Assembly: GCA_017547395.1 (NCBI GenBank)
Contig: JAFYPS010000190.1
Span: 1-5,477 of the forward strand
Direction of reading: 5' to 3'
Origin: Clostridia bacterium
GTDB lineage: Bacteria; Bacillota_A; Clostridia; Oscillospirales; CAG-272
DNA: 5,477 nucleotides
Positions 4,796 through 5,477 of the stretch are shown in pieces (position 1 is the first letter of the stretch; each line of letters begins with the position of its first letter). Both the position numbers and the translations under genes were made by a program. The notes beneath the pieces are model-generated. The model was given only the letters and a program-made list of their open reading frames with translations, made no database searches and was not told where the DNA came from.

Positions 4796-5477
4796 TTATC
4801 CAAGCTTTGCAAGGGCTTCTTCAAGGCCTTTGCGGATTTCGTGATACTTTGCAAGTTTTGCACGCTCGCCTTCGACAACTGCCGCGGGAGCCTTTGCAAC
4901 AAAGCCTTCATTTGAAAGCTTGCCTTCAAGGCGCTTGATTTCACCGTCGTTCTTCTTGAGTTCTTCGGTGAGACGCTTGCGCTCTGCTTCAAAGTCAATC
5001 ATATCTGCAAGCGGAATGTATGCAGTCGCACTGTCGGTGATAATCTGCACTGCAGTAGAGTCTTCATAGGAGTCTGTGCTTTCAACGTCGGAGGCACTTG
5101 CGAGCTTCTTAAAGAACTCTGTTGCATTTGCGAAAGTGTCTGCAAACTTTGTAACGATAAAGAGCTTAGCCTTGCGGGATGGAGCAACGCCCATCTCGGT
5201 GCGGCGCGCACGGATTGCCTTGATGAGAGCGATAATCTTTTCCATCTCTGCCTCTTCGTTTTCAAAGCAAAGAGCTGCATCAAATTTCGGGAAAGCAGAA
5301 ATCATGATGCTCTCGCAGTCGTGAGGCATAGTGGTGTAAATCTCTTCGGTGATGAAGGGCATAAAGGGATGGAGCATCTTGAGCGTTTCGGTAAGAACGT
5401 ATGCTATAACGTTCTGTGCGACCTTATCGCCGCTCGAAAGACGGGGCTTGAGAAGCTCGATGTACCAGTCGCAGAAG
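4796..5477 (-). CDS. valS: Valyl-tRNA synthetase, C-terminal part (5' end missing)
   Basis: Attaches valine to tRNA-Val in the cytoplasm; a class I synthetase, normally about 880 residues, of which the last 226 are visible. The frame is open to the right edge and begins FCDWYIELLKPRL. This motif and LHPFMPFITEEIY (visible residues 35-47) mark the helical anticodon-binding domain of ValS. Residues 78-160 hold the connecting domain (IIALIKAIRARRTEMGVAPSRK, ending in YIPLADMIDFEAE). From about 160 to 226 runs the charged coiled-coil arm that binds the tRNA, with the family-typical LSNEGFVAKAPAAVVEGERAKLAKY. An ATG at 5377 is internal and not the start. Catalytic HIGH and KMSKS motifs lie outside the window. 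The C-terminus is complete and the gene shows no damage. Confidence 0.97.
   Translation of the reverse strand, partial: FCDWYIELLKPRLSSGDKVAQNVIAYVLTETLKMLHPFMPFITEEIYTTMPHDCESIMISAFPKFDAALCFENEEAEMEKIIALIKAIRARRTEMGVAPSRKAKLFIVTKFADTFANATEFFKKLASASDVESTDSYEDSTAVQIITDSATAYIPLADMIDFEAERKRLTEELKKNDGEIKRLEGKLSNEGFVAKAPAAVVEGERAKLAKYHEIRKGLEEALAKLG

Noticed and set aside
4418..4915. Plus-strand 165-residue frame across the enzyme end and valS
   Set aside because: It is a shifted-frame shadow of the enzyme that runs through the shared terminator and then antisense to valS; composition is Arg/Ser/Cys-rich.

Overview
The window looks like a piece of chromosome from an anaerobic, probably gut-dwelling member of the Firmicutes (Clostridia, perhaps the Ruminococcaceae/Oscillospiraceae area). 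This is inferred from moderate G+C, strong AAAGGAGG-type ribosome binding sites, short AT-rich promoter regions, hairpin-plus-T-run terminators, and the family character of the proteins. No rRNA, tRNA, CRISPR array, transposase or phage gene is visible, and I found no defence or mobile system.

Layout. (1) 1-1950: the tail of a sugar ABC-transporter operon on the plus strand, with a MalF/UgpA-type permease cut by the left edge followed 17 bases later by a MalG/UgpE-type permease. The solute-binding protein is presumably upstream; no ATPase gene is visible. (2) 1951-2273: 323 bases with no convincing gene, packed with inverted repeats. There are three hairpins without T-runs, a classical Rho-independent terminator, a ~117-base imperfect palindrome, and a second hairpin that can terminate on either strand. 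(3) 2274-2669, minus strand: a small protein made of two CBS domains. Its start is better placed at the ATG at 2669 than at the upstream GTG. (4) 2670-2874: an AT-rich divergent promoter region. (5) 2875-4758, plus strand: a 627-residue, signal-less protein with the look of an (alpha/alpha)6-barrel carbohydrate-active enzyme, preceded by a good sigma-A-type promoter. (6) 4763-4792: a two-way terminator shared with (7) the C-terminal third or less of valS (valyl-tRNA synthetase), minus strand, which runs off the right edge.

How it may fit together: the permeases would import an oligosaccharide or glycoside, and the cytoplasmic enzyme may process a related substrate. They are not one operon, since a terminator and an opposing gene lie between them and the enzyme gene has its own promoter. 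The link is therefore by neighbourhood only. The CBS protein is a likely nucleotide sensor and valS is housekeeping. The least explained parts are the inverted-repeat cluster at 1951-2275 and the enzyme, whose exact family I cannot name.
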